From assembly GCF_900112185.1 (NCBI RefSeq), contig NZ_FOKP01000007.1:163752-227751 (forward strand): a stretch of 64,000 nucleotides of DNA, given 5' to 3'. Positions 35,773 to 44,830 of the stretch are shown piece by piece (the stretch's first letter is position 1; each line of letters opens with the position of its first letter). The notes beneath the pieces are model-generated. The model searched no databases and had not been told where the DNA came from. It saw only the letters and a list, made by a program, of their open reading frames with translations. Origin of the DNA: Allobosea sp. CRIB-10. Its GTDB lineage: Bacteria; Pseudomonadota; Alphaproteobacteria; Rhizobiales; Beijerinckiaceae. The translations under genes were made by a program, and so were the position numbers.

Positions 35773-36821
35773 GCCTGCGCCCTGAGTTCGTCGAGCGGCC
35801 AGCGTGGCCGCGCCACCGCGCCCATGTCGTCGACAAGGCCAAGCCGGAGGCGTTCCAGGCCGGCCCACGCGATCATCGCGCCATTGTCGCCGCAGAGCGC
35901 CACCGGCGGGGCGACCATCGGCAGGCCGGCCTCGGTCGCAAGGCGCACCAGCCCGTTGCGGATCTGCTGATTGGCGGCGACGCCGCCGGCGACGACGAGC
36001 GACGAGGGCTTGATCCCGGCCTCGCGGCAGGCGCGCAAGCCGGCGCGTGTCCGGTCGACCAGCACGTCGACCACCGCCGCCTGGAAGGAAGCGCAGAGAT
36101 CGGCGACGTCGCGCTCCGACAGGGGCGCGATTCGCTCGGCGACGAGGCGCACCGCCGTCTTGAGGCCCGACAGCGAGAAGTCGGGATTGGGCCGCCCGCT
36201 CATCGGCCGCGGGAATTCGAAGCGCTCGGGATCGCCCTTGAGTGCCTCGCGCTCGACCGAGGGGCCGCCGGGATAGGGCAGGCCGAGCATCTTGGCGATC
36301 TTGTCGAAGGCTTCCCCGACCGCGTCGTCGATGGTGGTGCCGAGGCGCAGATAATCGCCGACGCCGCGCACGGCGAGCAATTGCGTATGCCCGCCGGAGA
36401 CCAGCAGCAGCAGATAGGGGAAGGCGAGGTCGTCGGTCAGCCGCGCCGTCAGGGCATGGCCTTCGAGATGGTTGATCGCGATGAAAGGCTTACCCGTCAC
36501 CAGCGCGATCGCCTTCGCCGTGGTGAGGCCGACCATGACGCCGCCGACCAGGCCCGGTCCCGCCGCTGCGGCGACCCCGTCGATCTCCGATGGCTTCATG
36601 CCGGCGCTCGCGAAGGCGCGCGCCACGATCCGGTCGATCGCCTCGACATGGGCGCGCGCCGCGATCTCAGGCACGACGCCGCCATAAGCGGCATGCGCCG
36701 CGATCTGGCTGAGGATCTCGTTCGACAAAATCTTCGCTTCGCCGGAGCGTTCGACCGAAACGATCGCGGCGGCCGTCTCGTCGCAGGTCGTCTCTATGCC
36801 CAGAACTCGCATGCTCGTCAT
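35769..36821 (-). CDS. tsaD: tRNA N6-adenosine threonylcarbamoyltransferase
   Basis: Transfers the threonylcarbamoyl group to A37 of ANN-decoding tRNAs, with TsaB and TsaE. 350 aa. [14 protein letters not shown] at the N-terminus, metal histidines in [34 protein letters not shown] and [21 protein letters not shown] and [12 protein letters not shown] at the C-terminus. Start is MTSMRVLG at 36821 or MRVLG at 36812; no clear ribosome-binding site decides. Divergent from the hemD-mic60 gene, across a 305-bp spacer; overlaps gpsA by 4 nt. Confidence 0.95.
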   Translation of the reverse strand: MTSMRVLGIETTCDETAAAIVSVERSGEAKILSNEILSQIAAHAAYGGVVPEIAARAHVEAIDRIVARAFASAGMKPSEIDGVAAAAGPGLVGGVMVGLTTAKAIALVTGKPFIAINHLEGHALTARLTDDLAFPYLLLLVSGGHTQLLAVRGVGDYLRLGTTIDDAVGEAFDKIAKMLGLPYPGGPSVEREALKGDPERFEFPRPMSGRPNPDFSLSGLKTAVRLVAERIAPLSERDVADLCASFQAAVVDVLVDRTRAGLRACREAGIKPSSLVVAGGVAANQQIRNGLVRLATEAGLPMVAPPVALCGDNGAMIAWAGLERLRLGLVDDMGAVARPRWPLDELRAQA

Positions 36822-37126
36822 GGTGTTGGGCGGGCATCGGCACTGGTCGCCGGGCTGCCGCCGAGGTGCGCGGTTTCGCGCGGGGATTTCCTCCGTATAG
36901 TGCTGCATGAAGGAGAAGGCCAATGCCCAGCGTCGGCCCATCCGCACTGAACCGGAGACCTCGCACCAGATGACGGACGTACCGATCGCCGGTTATGCCA
37001 TCCTTGTCGGCGAATGCCTTGGTTCCGTCACGGAGGCCGCGCAGGGAGCGAGGATCGGACGCGGATCTCGCGTCCGTATCCAGCCCGGCAGCTTCGACCC
37101 GGCCTGAGCCCGCCCGAGGAGACGAT
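36822..37126. other. Divergent spacer between tsaD and hemD-mic60 (hemC expected here, absent)
   Basis: 305 bp without a convincing gene. In many Rhizobiales hemC lies here, next to hemD. I find no HemC motif in any frame. Contents: a possible -10 TATAGT at 36897-36902, a run AAGGAGAAGG (36909-36918), a 16-codon frame (36923-36973) and an overlapping 45-codon frame described separately. No hairpin stood out. Confidence 0.5.
36970..37107 (+). CDS. Possible small protein or leader upstream of hemD-mic60
   Basis: 45 codons, [20 protein letters not shown] at the N-terminus, ending GSFDPA. Its ATG overlaps the stop of the preceding 16-codon frame as ATGA (36970-36973), and that short frame has AAGGAGAAGG ahead of its own ATG (36923). 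The layout resembles a coupled leader, but the protein is basic, has no homologue I know and could be chance. An in-frame upstream ATG at 36907 would give 66 aa. Confidence 0.2.
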   Translation: MTDVPIAGYAILVGECLGSVTEAAQGARIGRGSRVRIQPGSFDPA

Positions 37127-39091
37127 ATGCGCGTTTTGGTGTTCAGACCGCTTGACGATGCCGAGCGCAGCGCTCAGAGCTTGCGCGAGCGTGGCAAGGA
37201 CCCGTTGGTCGCGCCGCTGTTTCAGGTCCTGCCAACAGGCGAGAAGCCGCCCAAGGGACCATTCGACGCGCTGGTGCTGACCAGCGCCAATGCCGTGCCG
37301 GCGCTGGAAAGCCTGCCGAAGAGCTGGCGCAGCGCGCTGCCGGCCTTCTGCGTCGGCCCGCGCACCGCGGAAGCAGCCGGCAAGCTCGGCTTCATCGCGC
37401 ACAGCGCCAAAGGCGGGCGGGCCGAACTCCTGGCGCTGATCCTGGAGCGGCTGCCGGCTGGGCAGAAGCTGCTCTTCGTCGTTGGCCGCGACAGGCATGA
37501 GGACCTGCCGCAGCAATTGCGCGATGCCGGCCACGACGTGACGATCTGGACCGCCTATGAGGCCAAAGCAGTCGAGAGCCTGCCTGCGCATGCCGCCGAC
37601 GCGTTGCGTGATGGCTCGGCTGATGCCGCCCTGCATTATTCGCCGCGCAGCGCTGAGGTCTTCGTCGCTCTCGCCGGCAAGGCCGGTCTCACCGAGCAGG
37701 CGCAGGCGCTGCCGCAGCTCACGCTTTCCGCTGCGGTTGCCGCGCCGCTGATCTCGGCCGGCGCGGACACCGTGCTCGTCGCCGAGCATCCTGAGGAAGC
37801 GGCGCTCTTCGCGGCGCTCGACCAGCTTCCCGCTCGCACTCTGCTCACCGGCGATGCTAAGGAGCCGGCAGCAATGGACGACAAGGTGGACAAGGACGAG
37901 ATGGCGGCGGAGCCGAGCAGCGAACAAGGCCCGGCCGGCAAGCGCCGCAACCGTTCCGGCCGGACGCCGCCGACCATCGAACTGGCGGCGACGGAAACCG
38001 TCGAGACGCCGCCCGCAGGGGCTGCCAACTTGGCCACGACCGCAGCCGAAGCCGAGCGCATCGAGACACAGGCCGAGGCCGTGTTGCCAACCGAGGCGCT
38101 CGCCGAGGAATTCACACCGCCGCCGGTGCCCGAGCATCAGCGCCGCTTCAGCCTGCCGACCGTGGCGCTTGCCGGCCTCGCCGGCGGCGTCATCGGCGCC
38201 GGCTTGCTGCTGCTCGGTCTGCGTCTTTCCGCGCCCGATGACGGCGCCCGGCTGGCCGAGCTCGCCAAGCGCATCGAGACCCTGCAGGCGCAGAGCGCCG
38301 CCCTGCCCAACCGAGCCGCACTCGAGGCCGTCGATCGCAAGGCGGCGGCCGCAGCCGAAAGTGCCGCCAGAGCGAGCAGCGAGGCGCAGGCCAATGCCAC
38401 CCGGCTCGCCGAACTGGCCAAGGCTGCTCCGGCCGGGGACGCGAACCTCGCCGCTGCGTTCAGTGAGAAGCTTGACCGTGCCGACAATGCTGCCGCCGCC
38501 GCCCGCGACGCAGCCACGGCGCTGAGCCAGCGTCTCGCCGGTGTCGAGGCCGCGGCCAAGAGTGCCGCCCAGCCGAGCCGGCAGGCGGTGGCGGCAGCGC
38601 GCGTCGTCCTGGCCGAGCGCATCCGCGACGCGATCGGCTCCGGCCGCCCGTTCCAGGCCGATCTCGCCGCGCTCGGCGACATCCCCGCTGACCAGAAGAC
38701 GGCGCTCGCCGCCGTTGCCGGCAGCGGGGCCGCGACGCGCGACAAGCTGCTGGCGCTGTTCAAGAGCCACCAGGCCCTGCTCGTGCGCGAGACCACGCCG
38801 GAGGCGAACAGCTGGGAGGACAAGCTGCTCGGCCTTGCCAGCCGCATCGTCACCATCCGCCCGGTCGATGACTCCGGTTCCAGCGATCCCGCGACCTTGC
38901 CGATCCGGCTGGAGGGCGCGCTCGTCCAGAACGACATTGTCAAGGCTGCCGAGCTCTGGGCGCAATTGCCCGAGCCGGCGCGGCGCGGCAGCGAAGCCTT
39001 CGGCGCGGCACTGAAGCAGCGCGCAAGCGCGGAATCGACGATCAACCGTATCGCGCAGGATGCGGTCGCGGCGCTGGGCACGGCAGGCTGA
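37127..39091 (+). CDS. hemD: Uroporphyrinogen-III synthase fused to mitofilin/Mic60-like membrane protein
   Basis: 654 aa, one uninterrupted frame. Residues 1-240 are HemD: VLVFRPLDDAERSAQSL, LVLTSANAVPALESL, FCVGPRTAEAAGKLGF, LHYSPRSAEVFVAL. It closes hydroxymethylbilane into uroporphyrinogen III. A 95-residue charged, low-complexity linker follows (PAAMDDKVDKDEM, GKRRNRSGRTPP). One membrane helix lies near 340-365 (LAGLAGGVIGAGLLLLGLRL). Then come an alanine-rich coiled coil and a mitofilin C-terminal part (AARVVLAERIRDAIGSGRPF, IRLEGALVQNDIVKAAELW). Alphaproteobacterial Mic60 shapes inner membranes. GAGGAG precedes ATG 37127; the internal ATGs at the junction show no good ribosome-binding site. 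Confidence 0.85.
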   Translation: MRVLVFRPLDDAERSAQSLRERGKDPLVAPLFQVLPTGEKPPKGPFDALVLTSANAVPALESLPKSWRSALPAFCVGPRTAEAAGKLGFIAHSAKGGRAELLALILERLPAGQKLLFVVGRDRHEDLPQQLRDAGHDVTIWTAYEAKAVESLPAHAADALRDGSADAALHYSPRSAEVFVALAGKAGLTEQAQALPQLTLSAAVAAPLISAGADTVLVAEHPEEAALFAALDQLPARTLLTGDAKEPAAMDDKVDKDEMAAEPSSEQGPAGKRRNRSGRTPPTIELAATETVETPPAGAANLATTAAEAERIETQAEAVLPTEALAEEFTPPPVPEHQRRFSLPTVALAGLAGGVIGAGLLLLGLRLSAPDDGARLAELAKRIETLQAQSAALPNRAALEAVDRKAAAAAESAARASSEAQANATRLAELAKAAPAGDANLAAAFSEKLDRADNAAAAARDAATALSQRLAGVEAAAKSAAQPSRQAVAAARVVLAERIRDAIGSGRPFQADLAALGDIPADQKTALAAVAGSGAATRDKLLALFKSHQALLVRETTPEANSWEDKLLGLASRIVTIRPVDDSGSSDPATLPIRLEGALVQNDIVKAAELWAQLPEPARRGSEAFGAALKQRASAESTINRIAQDAVAALGTAG

Positions 39092-39105
39092 GAGGATAGA
39101 TCCCG

Positions 39106-40788
39106 ATGGTTCGCGTACTGGTCTATCTCCTCGTCATCGCCGCCTTCGCCGCTGGCGCCGTCTGGCTCGCCGATCGGCCGGGCGAGGTCTCGATTCTCTG
39201 GCAGGGCTACCGCATCGAGACCAGCGTCGCGATCGCGGCGATCGGCGTCGTCGTGCTCGCCTTCCTCGCTCTGGTCGCCTGGGCGATCATGCGCTTCGTC
39301 TTCGGCCTGCCTTCGGCCTTCGGCTTCGCCTCGCGGGCACGGCGCCGGGCGCGCGGCTTCGAGGCGATCTCGCGTGGTATGGTCGCGATCGGCGCGGGCG
39401 ATCCCGTCGCCGCCGGGCGCCATGCGGTCGACGCCCGCAAATTCGCCGCCAGCGAGCCGTTGACCTTGCTGCTCGAAGCGCAATCGGCGCAGCTCTCCGG
39501 CGATCGCGGCCAAGCCGAGGCCGCCTTCAAGGCGATGCTCGACAAGCCGGAGACCCGTGTACTCGGCCTGCGCGGCCTCTTCGTTGAGGCACGCCGGCGC
39601 GGCGACATGGCCGCCGCCCGCGCCTTCGCCGACGACGCCGTGCGCCGCTCGCCCTCGCTCGCCTGGGCCAATGACGCCCTGCTCGACTTCCACACCGCCG
39701 CCGGCGACTGGCAGGCGGCCCGCACAGCGGTCGAGCGCCGCGCCGCTTTGCGCCTCGCCGACAAGGGCGAGGCCAAGCGCCAGCGCGCCGTCCTGCTTGC
39801 GGCCGAAGCGCTCGACGCCAAGGACCGCGAGCCCGAAAAGGCGCTCGCCGCTGCGCTCGAAGCGGTCAAACTCGCGCCGGGCCTCACGCCCGCCGCGGCT
39901 CTGGCCGGCCGGATGCTGTCGGAGCGCGGCGACATCAAGAAGGCGGCGAGATTGCTGGAAGCCGCCTGGAAGCAGGTCTCGCATCCCGACATCGCCAGCG
40001 CCTATCTCGACGTCCGCCCCGGCGACAGCGCCCGCGATCGGCTGGCCCGGGCGGAGACACTGACCAAGCTCAGGCCCGCCGATCCGGAAGGGGTGCTGGC
40101 GCTCGCCGGCGCCGCCATCCACGCCCAGGACTTCGCCCGCGCCCGCGCCACGCTGAAGCCGCTGCTCGCCGGCGGCGCCTCCGTCCGCGCCTGCCTGCTG
40201 ATGGCCGAGCTGGAGGAGGCCGAGCATGGCGCCACCGGCCGCGTGCGCGAATGGCTGGCCCGCGCCACCCGCGCCCCGCGGGACGCCGCCTGGGTCGCCG
40301 ACGGCCTCGTCTCCGACCAGTGGCTGCCGGTCTCGCCGATCTCGGGCCGGCTCGACGCCTTCGTCTGGACCGTGCCGCCGGCAACGCTCGGCAGCCAGGG
40401 CAGCCATCTCGACGACGACGTCCTCGCCGATCTTGACGAACCCTCGGCGCCGTTGCTCGAAGGCAAGGCCGAGGTGGCAGAGGCCGTGACGGTGCCACCA
40501 GCGGCCGGGCTCACCGCGCCTGAACCGCCGAAGCCTGAGCCCAAACCGGAGCCCAAACCGGAGCCTAGGTCGGAACCCAAGGTCGAGGCCAAGCCGGAAC
40601 CATCTGCCGCAGCTGCTCCTCCCCCGGCCGAGCCGGTCGTCGAGATCACTCCGATGACGACAAAGCCGGCGCCGCTGCAGGGCAAGCCGGCCCCGGTGGT
40701 CTTCCCGGTCGCGCACGCTCCCGACGATCCCGGTCCGGAGCAACAGGCGCCGGGCGAGGCCAAGGGTCGTTTCCGGATCTTTAGCTGA
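39106..40788 (+). CDS. hemY: HemY-like tetratricopeptide membrane protein
   Basis: 560 aa. Two N-terminal membrane helices (VLVYLLVIAAFAAGAVWLA and VAIAAIGVVVLAFLALVAWA) form the HemY_N domain, followed by about ten TPR-like helical pairs to residue 400 (ALAAALEAVKLAPGLTPAAA). The Pro/Glu/Lys-rich tail (KPEPKPEPKPEPRSEPK) is low complexity. It follows the hemD-mic60 gene after 14 nt, the conserved heme-cluster order; its exact role in heme synthesis is unproven. The name is shared with, but unrelated to, Bacillus HemY oxidase. Confidence 0.9.
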   Translation: MVRVLVYLLVIAAFAAGAVWLADRPGEVSILWQGYRIETSVAIAAIGVVVLAFLALVAWAIMRFVFGLPSAFGFASRARRRARGFEAISRGMVAIGAGDPVAAGRHAVDARKFAASEPLTLLLEAQSAQLSGDRGQAEAAFKAMLDKPETRVLGLRGLFVEARRRGDMAAARAFADDAVRRSPSLAWANDALLDFHTAAGDWQAARTAVERRAALRLADKGEAKRQRAVLLAAEALDAKDREPEKALAAALEAVKLAPGLTPAAALAGRMLSERGDIKKAARLLEAAWKQVSHPDIASAYLDVRPGDSARDRLARAETLTKLRPADPEGVLALAGAAIHAQDFARARATLKPLLAGGASVRACLLMAELEEAEHGATGRVREWLARATRAPRDAAWVADGLVSDQWLPVSPISGRLDAFVWTVPPATLGSQGSHLDDDVLADLDEPSAPLLEGKAEVAEAVTVPPAAGLTAPEPPKPEPKPEPKPEPRSEPKVEAKPEPSAAAAPPPAEPVVEITPMTTKPAPLQGKPAPVVFPVAHAPDDPGPEQQAPGEAKGRFRIFS

Positions 40789-40799
40789 CGAGCACGTGA

Positions 40800-40901
40800 T
40801 TCGCGGTAAGAGCGCAGCGAAGAGCCGAGAATGAAGTGACAAGAAGGCGCCGACTGGAGCCTTCTTTCCCTGAGATGGTCGGGGCAAGCCCGAGCATGAC
40901 G
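40800..40901. repeat. Interspersed repeat, copy 2 (between hemY and rluD)
   Basis: Reverse-orientation counterpart of 25384-25490. The part 40872-40901 matches it at 27 of 30 positions, and GCGCAGCGAAG plus CCGAGAAT near 40816-40836 corresponds to the other end. It fills most of the hemY-rluD spacer and precedes the rluD start. Confidence 0.6.
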
Positions 40902-40937
40902 CGTGATCTTTGCCTTCTGGACGCCTATAGACGGCGC

Positions 40938-41969
40938 ATGACCGCCTCCGAGATCACCTCCTCATCCGCCACCGAGCTCGTCATCACGCCCGAGCAGGCC
41001 GGTCTGCGCCTCGACAAGGCGCTCACGCTGCTCGGCGGCGAGGTCTCGCGCGCCCGCCTGCAGCAGGTGATCAAGGAAGGTGGCGTCAGCATCGACGGAA
41101 TGGTCACTGCCGATGCCAGCCGCAAGGTCGTGGCCGGCCAGCGGCTTTCCCTCGTCATGCCCGAGGCCAAGCCGGCCGCGCCGGTCGGTCAGGACATCCC
41201 GCTCACCGTCGTCTTCGAGGACGAGCACCTGATCGTGATCGACAAGCCGGCCGGGCTCGTCGTCCACCCCGCCGGCGGCCATGAGGACGGCACGCTCGTC
41301 AATGCGCTGATCGCTCATTGCGGGGAGAGCCTTTCGGGCATCGGCGGCGTGCGCCGGCCCGGCATCGTCCACCGGCTCGACAAGGACACCAGCGGCCTGC
41401 TCGTCGTCGCCAAGAACGACAGGGCGCATCGCGGCCTCGCCAAGCAGTTCGCCGACCACGGCCGCACCGGTCCTCTCGAACGGGCTTACCTTGCCTTGGT
41501 CTGGGGTTCGCCGCGCCGGCAGACCGGCTCGATCGACGCGCCGATCGAGCGCTCCAACCGCAATCGCGAGAAGATGATGGTGGTCGGCGAAGGCCGCGGC
41601 CGCGAGGCGATCACCCATATCGAATTGATCGAGCGCTATCCGCCCCTGCTGCGCGGCCATGAGGAGATCGAGGCGCTGGCGAGCCTGGTCGAGTGCCAGC
41701 TCGAGACCGGGCGCACCCACCAGATCCGCGTCCATATGAGCCATATCGGCCACCCCTTGCTCGGCGACCAGCTCTACGGCTCCGGCTTCATGACCAAGGC
41801 GAGCCGTCTGCCGGAAAACGCTCGCGCTGCGCTAGCCGATCTCGGGCGCCAGGCGCTGCATGCGCGCCTGCTCGGCTTCGAGCACCCGGTCACCGGCGAG
41901 GAATTGCGCTTCGAGTCGGAACCTCCAGCCGACTTTGCACGTTTGCAAGCAGAACTCTCGATCCTGTGA
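40938..41969 (+). CDS. rluD: RluA-family 23S rRNA pseudouridine synthase (RluD-like)
   Basis: 343 aa. An N-terminal S4 RNA-binding domain (GLRLDKALTLLGGEVSRARLQQVI) is followed by the catalytic domain. The active-site aspartate is in GIVHRLDKDTSGLLVVAK; VLDKPAGLVVHPAGGHEDGT-like and LETGRTHQIRVHMSHIGHPL segments are diagnostic. S4 plus catalytic domain favours RluD (23S positions 1911/1915/1917). ATG 40938 is where conservation starts; a longer frame from 40836 runs through the repeat. Confidence 0.9.
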   Translation: MTASEITSSSATELVITPEQAGLRLDKALTLLGGEVSRARLQQVIKEGGVSIDGMVTADASRKVVAGQRLSLVMPEAKPAAPVGQDIPLTVVFEDEHLIVIDKPAGLVVHPAGGHEDGTLVNALIAHCGESLSGIGGVRRPGIVHRLDKDTSGLLVVAKNDRAHRGLAKQFADHGRTGPLERAYLALVWGSPRRQTGSIDAPIERSNRNREKMMVVGEGRGREAITHIELIERYPPLLRGHEEIEALASLVECQLETGRTHQIRVHMSHIGHPLLGDQLYGSGFMTKASRLPENARAALADLGRQALHARLLGFEHPVTGEELRFESEPPADFARLQAELSIL

Positions 41970-42176
41970 CCGATTTTTGCTGCGTTGCCCACTTTCCGCC
42001 ACCCTCGCATCGTCTATACTGCATTGCGAAAGCGGATGGCTAAAGGGGCGCCGCTGGGTGCCGGTAGCGGACGACAGGGCGAAGGTCGTCGTCAACGCAC
42101 AGCACCGGAGATCCTGCCCGATGGAACATCGGGTGGTTGGCTCGCCGCAGAGCGGGAGCCGGAAAGGAGTACGAGC

Positions 42177-43073
42177 ATGGCGACTGCGTCGTTGCCCGTC
42201 ATGTCCGCGGAGGGCGGACTTTCACGTTACCTGGACGAGATCCGTCGGTTCCCGATGCTGGAACCGAACGAGGAATTCATGCTGGCCAAGAGCTGGCGCG
42301 AGCATGGCGACCGCGACGCGGCCCATAAGCTCGTGACGTCGCATTTGCGTCTCGTCGCCAAGATCGCCATGGGCTATCGCGGCTACGGCCTGCCGATGGG
42401 CGAAGTCGTGTCGGAAGGCAATGTCGGCCTGATGCAGGCGGTCAAGCGCTTCGAGCCCGACAAGGGCTTCCGGCTTGCGACCTATGCGATGTGGTGGATC
42501 AAGGCTTCGATCCAGGAATATATCCTGCGCTCCTGGTCGCTGGTGAAGATGGGCACCACCGCCAACCAGAAGAAGTTGTTCTTCAACCTGCGCAAGGCCA
42601 AGAGCAAGATCTCGGCGCTCGGCGACGGCGATCTCAAGCCCGACCAGGTCAAGAGCATTGCGACCAAGCTCGGCGTCAACGAGCAGGACGTGATCGACAT
42701 GAACCGCCGCCTCGGCGGCGACGCGTCGCTCAACACGCCGCTGCGCGAGGATGGCGAGGGTGAATGGCAGGACTGGCTCGTCGACGACAGCGACAGCCAG
42801 GAGAATCGTCTCGCCGCTTCCGAGGAGAGCGACAACCGCCATCTGGCGCTGCGCGAGGCGCTCGGCGTGCTCAATGATCGCGAGCGCCGCATCTTCGAGG
42901 CGCGCCGCCTCGCCGAGGACCCGATCACCCTGGAGGAGCTCTCCGAGGAGTTCGGCGTCTCGCGCGAGCGTGTCCGCCAGATCGAGGTCCGCGCCTTCGA
43001 GAAGGTGCAGGAGGCGGTCAAGAAGGCGCTGGTGAAGATCGAGGCGCCGCGGGCGGCCCTGCCCGCGGCCTGA
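42177..43073 (+). CDS. rpoH: RNA polymerase sigma-32 (heat shock) factor
   Basis: 298 aa. The RpoH box QKKLFFNLRKAK is present after region 2 (AYAMWWIKASIQEYILRSW); region 4 has LEELSEEFGVSRERVRQIEVRAF. Controls heat-shock genes; alphaproteobacteria often have two rpoH copies and only this one is visible. AAAGGAG 7 nt upstream fixes ATG 42177, although the frame is open to 41985. The 207-nt region upstream has a possible -10 CTATAC at 42014-42019. The stop TGA abuts the stop of the next gene on the other strand (TGATCA, 43071-43076). Confidence 0.95.
   Translation: MATASLPVMSAEGGLSRYLDEIRRFPMLEPNEEFMLAKSWREHGDRDAAHKLVTSHLRLVAKIAMGYRGYGLPMGEVVSEGNVGLMQAVKRFEPDKGFRLATYAMWWIKASIQEYILRSWSLVKMGTTANQKKLFFNLRKAKSKISALGDGDLKPDQVKSIATKLGVNEQDVIDMNRRLGGDASLNTPLREDGEGEWQDWLVDDSDSQENRLAASEESDNRHLALREALGVLNDRERRIFEARRLAEDPITLEELSEEFGVSRERVRQIEVRAFEKVQEAVKKALVKIEAPRAALPAA
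43046..43069. terminator. Possible hairpin at the rpoH end
   Basis: GCCGCGGGC (43046-43054), loop GGCCCT, GCCCGCGGC (43061-43069): a perfect 9-bp stem within the last rpoH codons. No T tract follows. It may slow transcription running into the convergent DUF2125 gene. Confidence 0.35.
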
Positions 43074-44129
43074 TCAATACAATGGCGGCAAAGGCTGCAA
43101 GGGCAGCCTGAGCGGCCCAAGGAAGACCCTGCCCTCGCGCAGGACCAGCGGCGGCAGCGGCGTAAGCCCTGCCGCCGTATTGCTTTGCCCGCCATCGCTG
43201 CGCCCGCCGAGCAGCGCACCGAGGCCCGCAGTCAGGCCGCCGACGTTGATGCCGGCGATGCGGTCGACACCGGCGACCGCAGCCGCGACCTTGCCGGCCG
43301 GCCGGTGCGCCTCGTCGAGCGTCACCTGGCCGCTCGCCTCCAGCCTCGTCGGGCCCTTGGTCATGACGAGCTTGGTCACATCCAAGATGCCGCCGGCCAT
43401 GCGCCAGGCTTCGAGCGCATCGGGGTTGAAACCGCGCCGGAAGGACAAAGCGCGCGACAGGCTGGCCTGCAGATCGAGATCGGCAAGCTGGCCATTGCCA
43501 ATAAGCGCCTCCAGCGCCGGCAGCGCGCCGCCTTTGGCGTTGACGGCAAGATCGACGGTGCCGTCACTGGCGAAGCGCTGCGGATTGGGCCGCAGATGCG
43601 CCTCGGCTGCAGCCGCACGCCAGGTCTCGGCCGCTGCTTGCCCGGGTTCGGTGACGGTCAGGACCGGCTCGCCCAGCACCAGTGAGAAGCGCTCGAAAGC
43701 GAGCCCGCTGAGATGCAGGCTCGCGGCCAGCGCCTTCCAGTCGAGCGCCGCCTTGCGGCCCTGCGGCAGGTTGGCCAGCATCGGGCCGGTCATCTGCAGG
43801 ATGATGTGGCCGGGAGTCCAGACCTGCGCGACCGCAACGGCCGGGCCGGCATCGAGCTTGACCTCGTCGCCCCAGCGCGAGGAGGTCAGCGTCAGGCTGG
43901 CGCAGCGCACCTCGATGCGGAAGGGATAACCGCCGACGCTGCGCTCGCGGCAGGTCCAGTTGCGGCCGGCCTTTGCCTCGCGGGCGATGCCGGCATCGAG
44001 CTCCTGGTCGACCTTGCTGCGCGCAAAGCCCCAGATCCCCGACCAGCCGGCTGCGAGCAGCGCCAGCAGCACGAAGGGCGCATAGAGCCAGAAGCGGCCA
44101 TGCCGGCGCACGGGCGTGGTATCGGACAT
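43074..44129 (-). CDS. DUF2125 family membrane-anchored protein
   Basis: 351 aa. One membrane helix near residues 15-40 (FVLLALLAAGWSGIWGFA), then a beta-rich periplasmic domain with the conserved CRERSVGGYPFRIEVRCASL segment near the start. Two cysteines there could form a disulfide. Function unknown; the family is restricted to Alphaproteobacteria. Of two ATGs, 44129 has GGAG upstream at 9 nt and is preferred to 44144. Convergent with rpoH with zero intergenic bases. Confidence 0.85.
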   Translation of the reverse strand: MSDTTPVRRHGRFWLYAPFVLLALLAAGWSGIWGFARSKVDQELDAGIAREAKAGRNWTCRERSVGGYPFRIEVRCASLTLTSSRWGDEVKLDAGPAVAVAQVWTPGHIILQMTGPMLANLPQGRKAALDWKALAASLHLSGLAFERFSLVLGEPVLTVTEPGQAAAETWRAAAAEAHLRPNPQRFASDGTVDLAVNAKGGALPALEALIGNGQLADLDLQASLSRALSFRRGFNPDALEAWRMAGGILDVTKLVMTKGPTRLEASGQVTLDEAHRPAGKVAAAVAGVDRIAGINVGGLTAGLGALLGGRSDGGQSNTAAGLTPLPPLVLREGRVFLGPLRLPLQPLPPLY

Positions 44130-44268
44130 GCGCGGGCGCTCCATTGCGAAAATCTCGGCAGGTTGATAGCGACCGGGGCCGCAACGCGCCAGCGCCGGCG
44201 AGGGTGATCCGCCTACGGGTCGCCCTGCCTCTCTGGCGAGGCAAGCGGGCTAAATTGTGAGGAAACGG

Positions 44269-44826
44269 ATGAGGGCGCCGCTTCCGCCGGAAGATCTCTG
44301 GGTGTTCGGCTACGGTTCGCTGATCTGGCGTCCCGGTTTCGCCTTCGTCGAGCGTGCCGGCGCGCGCCTGCACGGCTACCACCGCGCGCTCTGCATCTAT
44401 TCGCATGTCCATCGCGGCACGCCCGAGGTGCCGGGGCTGGTGCTCGGCCTCGATCGCGGCGGCATCTGCCGCGGCGTCGCCTTCCGCGTTCCCGCCGACC
44501 AGGCGGAGGAGACGATCGACTACTTACGGGCCCGTGAGCAGGCGACCGCGGTCTATCTCGAACGGCGGCTGGCGCTGCGGCTCGACGACGGCCGCCGGCT
44601 TACTGCGCTCACCTACATCGCCGATCGTAATCACGAGCAATATGCCGGGCGCCTTCCGGAGCAAGCGGTGCTGGCCTTCGTCCGGCAAGGCAAGGGCGTC
44701 TCGGGCGAGAATCCGGATTATGTCCGGCGCACCCATGAGCATCTGCACGAGATGGGCATCCACGACCCGCTGCTGGCGCATCTCGTCGCCGAGCTGGACA
44801 GGACGAACGAGCCGGGAGCGCCCTGA
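44269..44826 (+). CDS. ChaC-like gamma-glutamylcyclotransferase
   Basis: 185 aa. The nucleotide-free glycine motif FGYGSLIWRPGF, the block GYHRALCIYSHVHRGTPEVPG and LVLGLDRGG match the ChaC family, which releases 5-oxoproline from glutathione. GAGGAA 5 nt before ATG 44269 sets the start; a GTG at 44257 would add four residues. Catalytic glutamate is probably in the YLRAREQA segment. The neighbouring genes do not indicate a pathway. Confidence 0.88.
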   Translation: MRAPLPPEDLWVFGYGSLIWRPGFAFVERAGARLHGYHRALCIYSHVHRGTPEVPGLVLGLDRGGICRGVAFRVPADQAEETIDYLRAREQATAVYLERRLALRLDDGRRLTALTYIADRNHEQYAGRLPEQAVLAFVRQGKGVSGENPDYVRRTHEHLHEMGIHDPLLAHLVAELDRTNEPGAP

Positions 44827-44830
44827 GCGC

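Noticed and set aside
38137..40887. A 916-codon open frame on the minus strand under hemD-mic60, hemY and the repeat
   Set aside because: It runs antisense to two recognisable proteins, has biased composition and no family motif; a side effect of high GC.
41985..42176. An N-terminal extension of RpoH by 64 residues
   Set aside because: The added part is not conserved and AAAGGAG lies 7 nt before ATG 42177.
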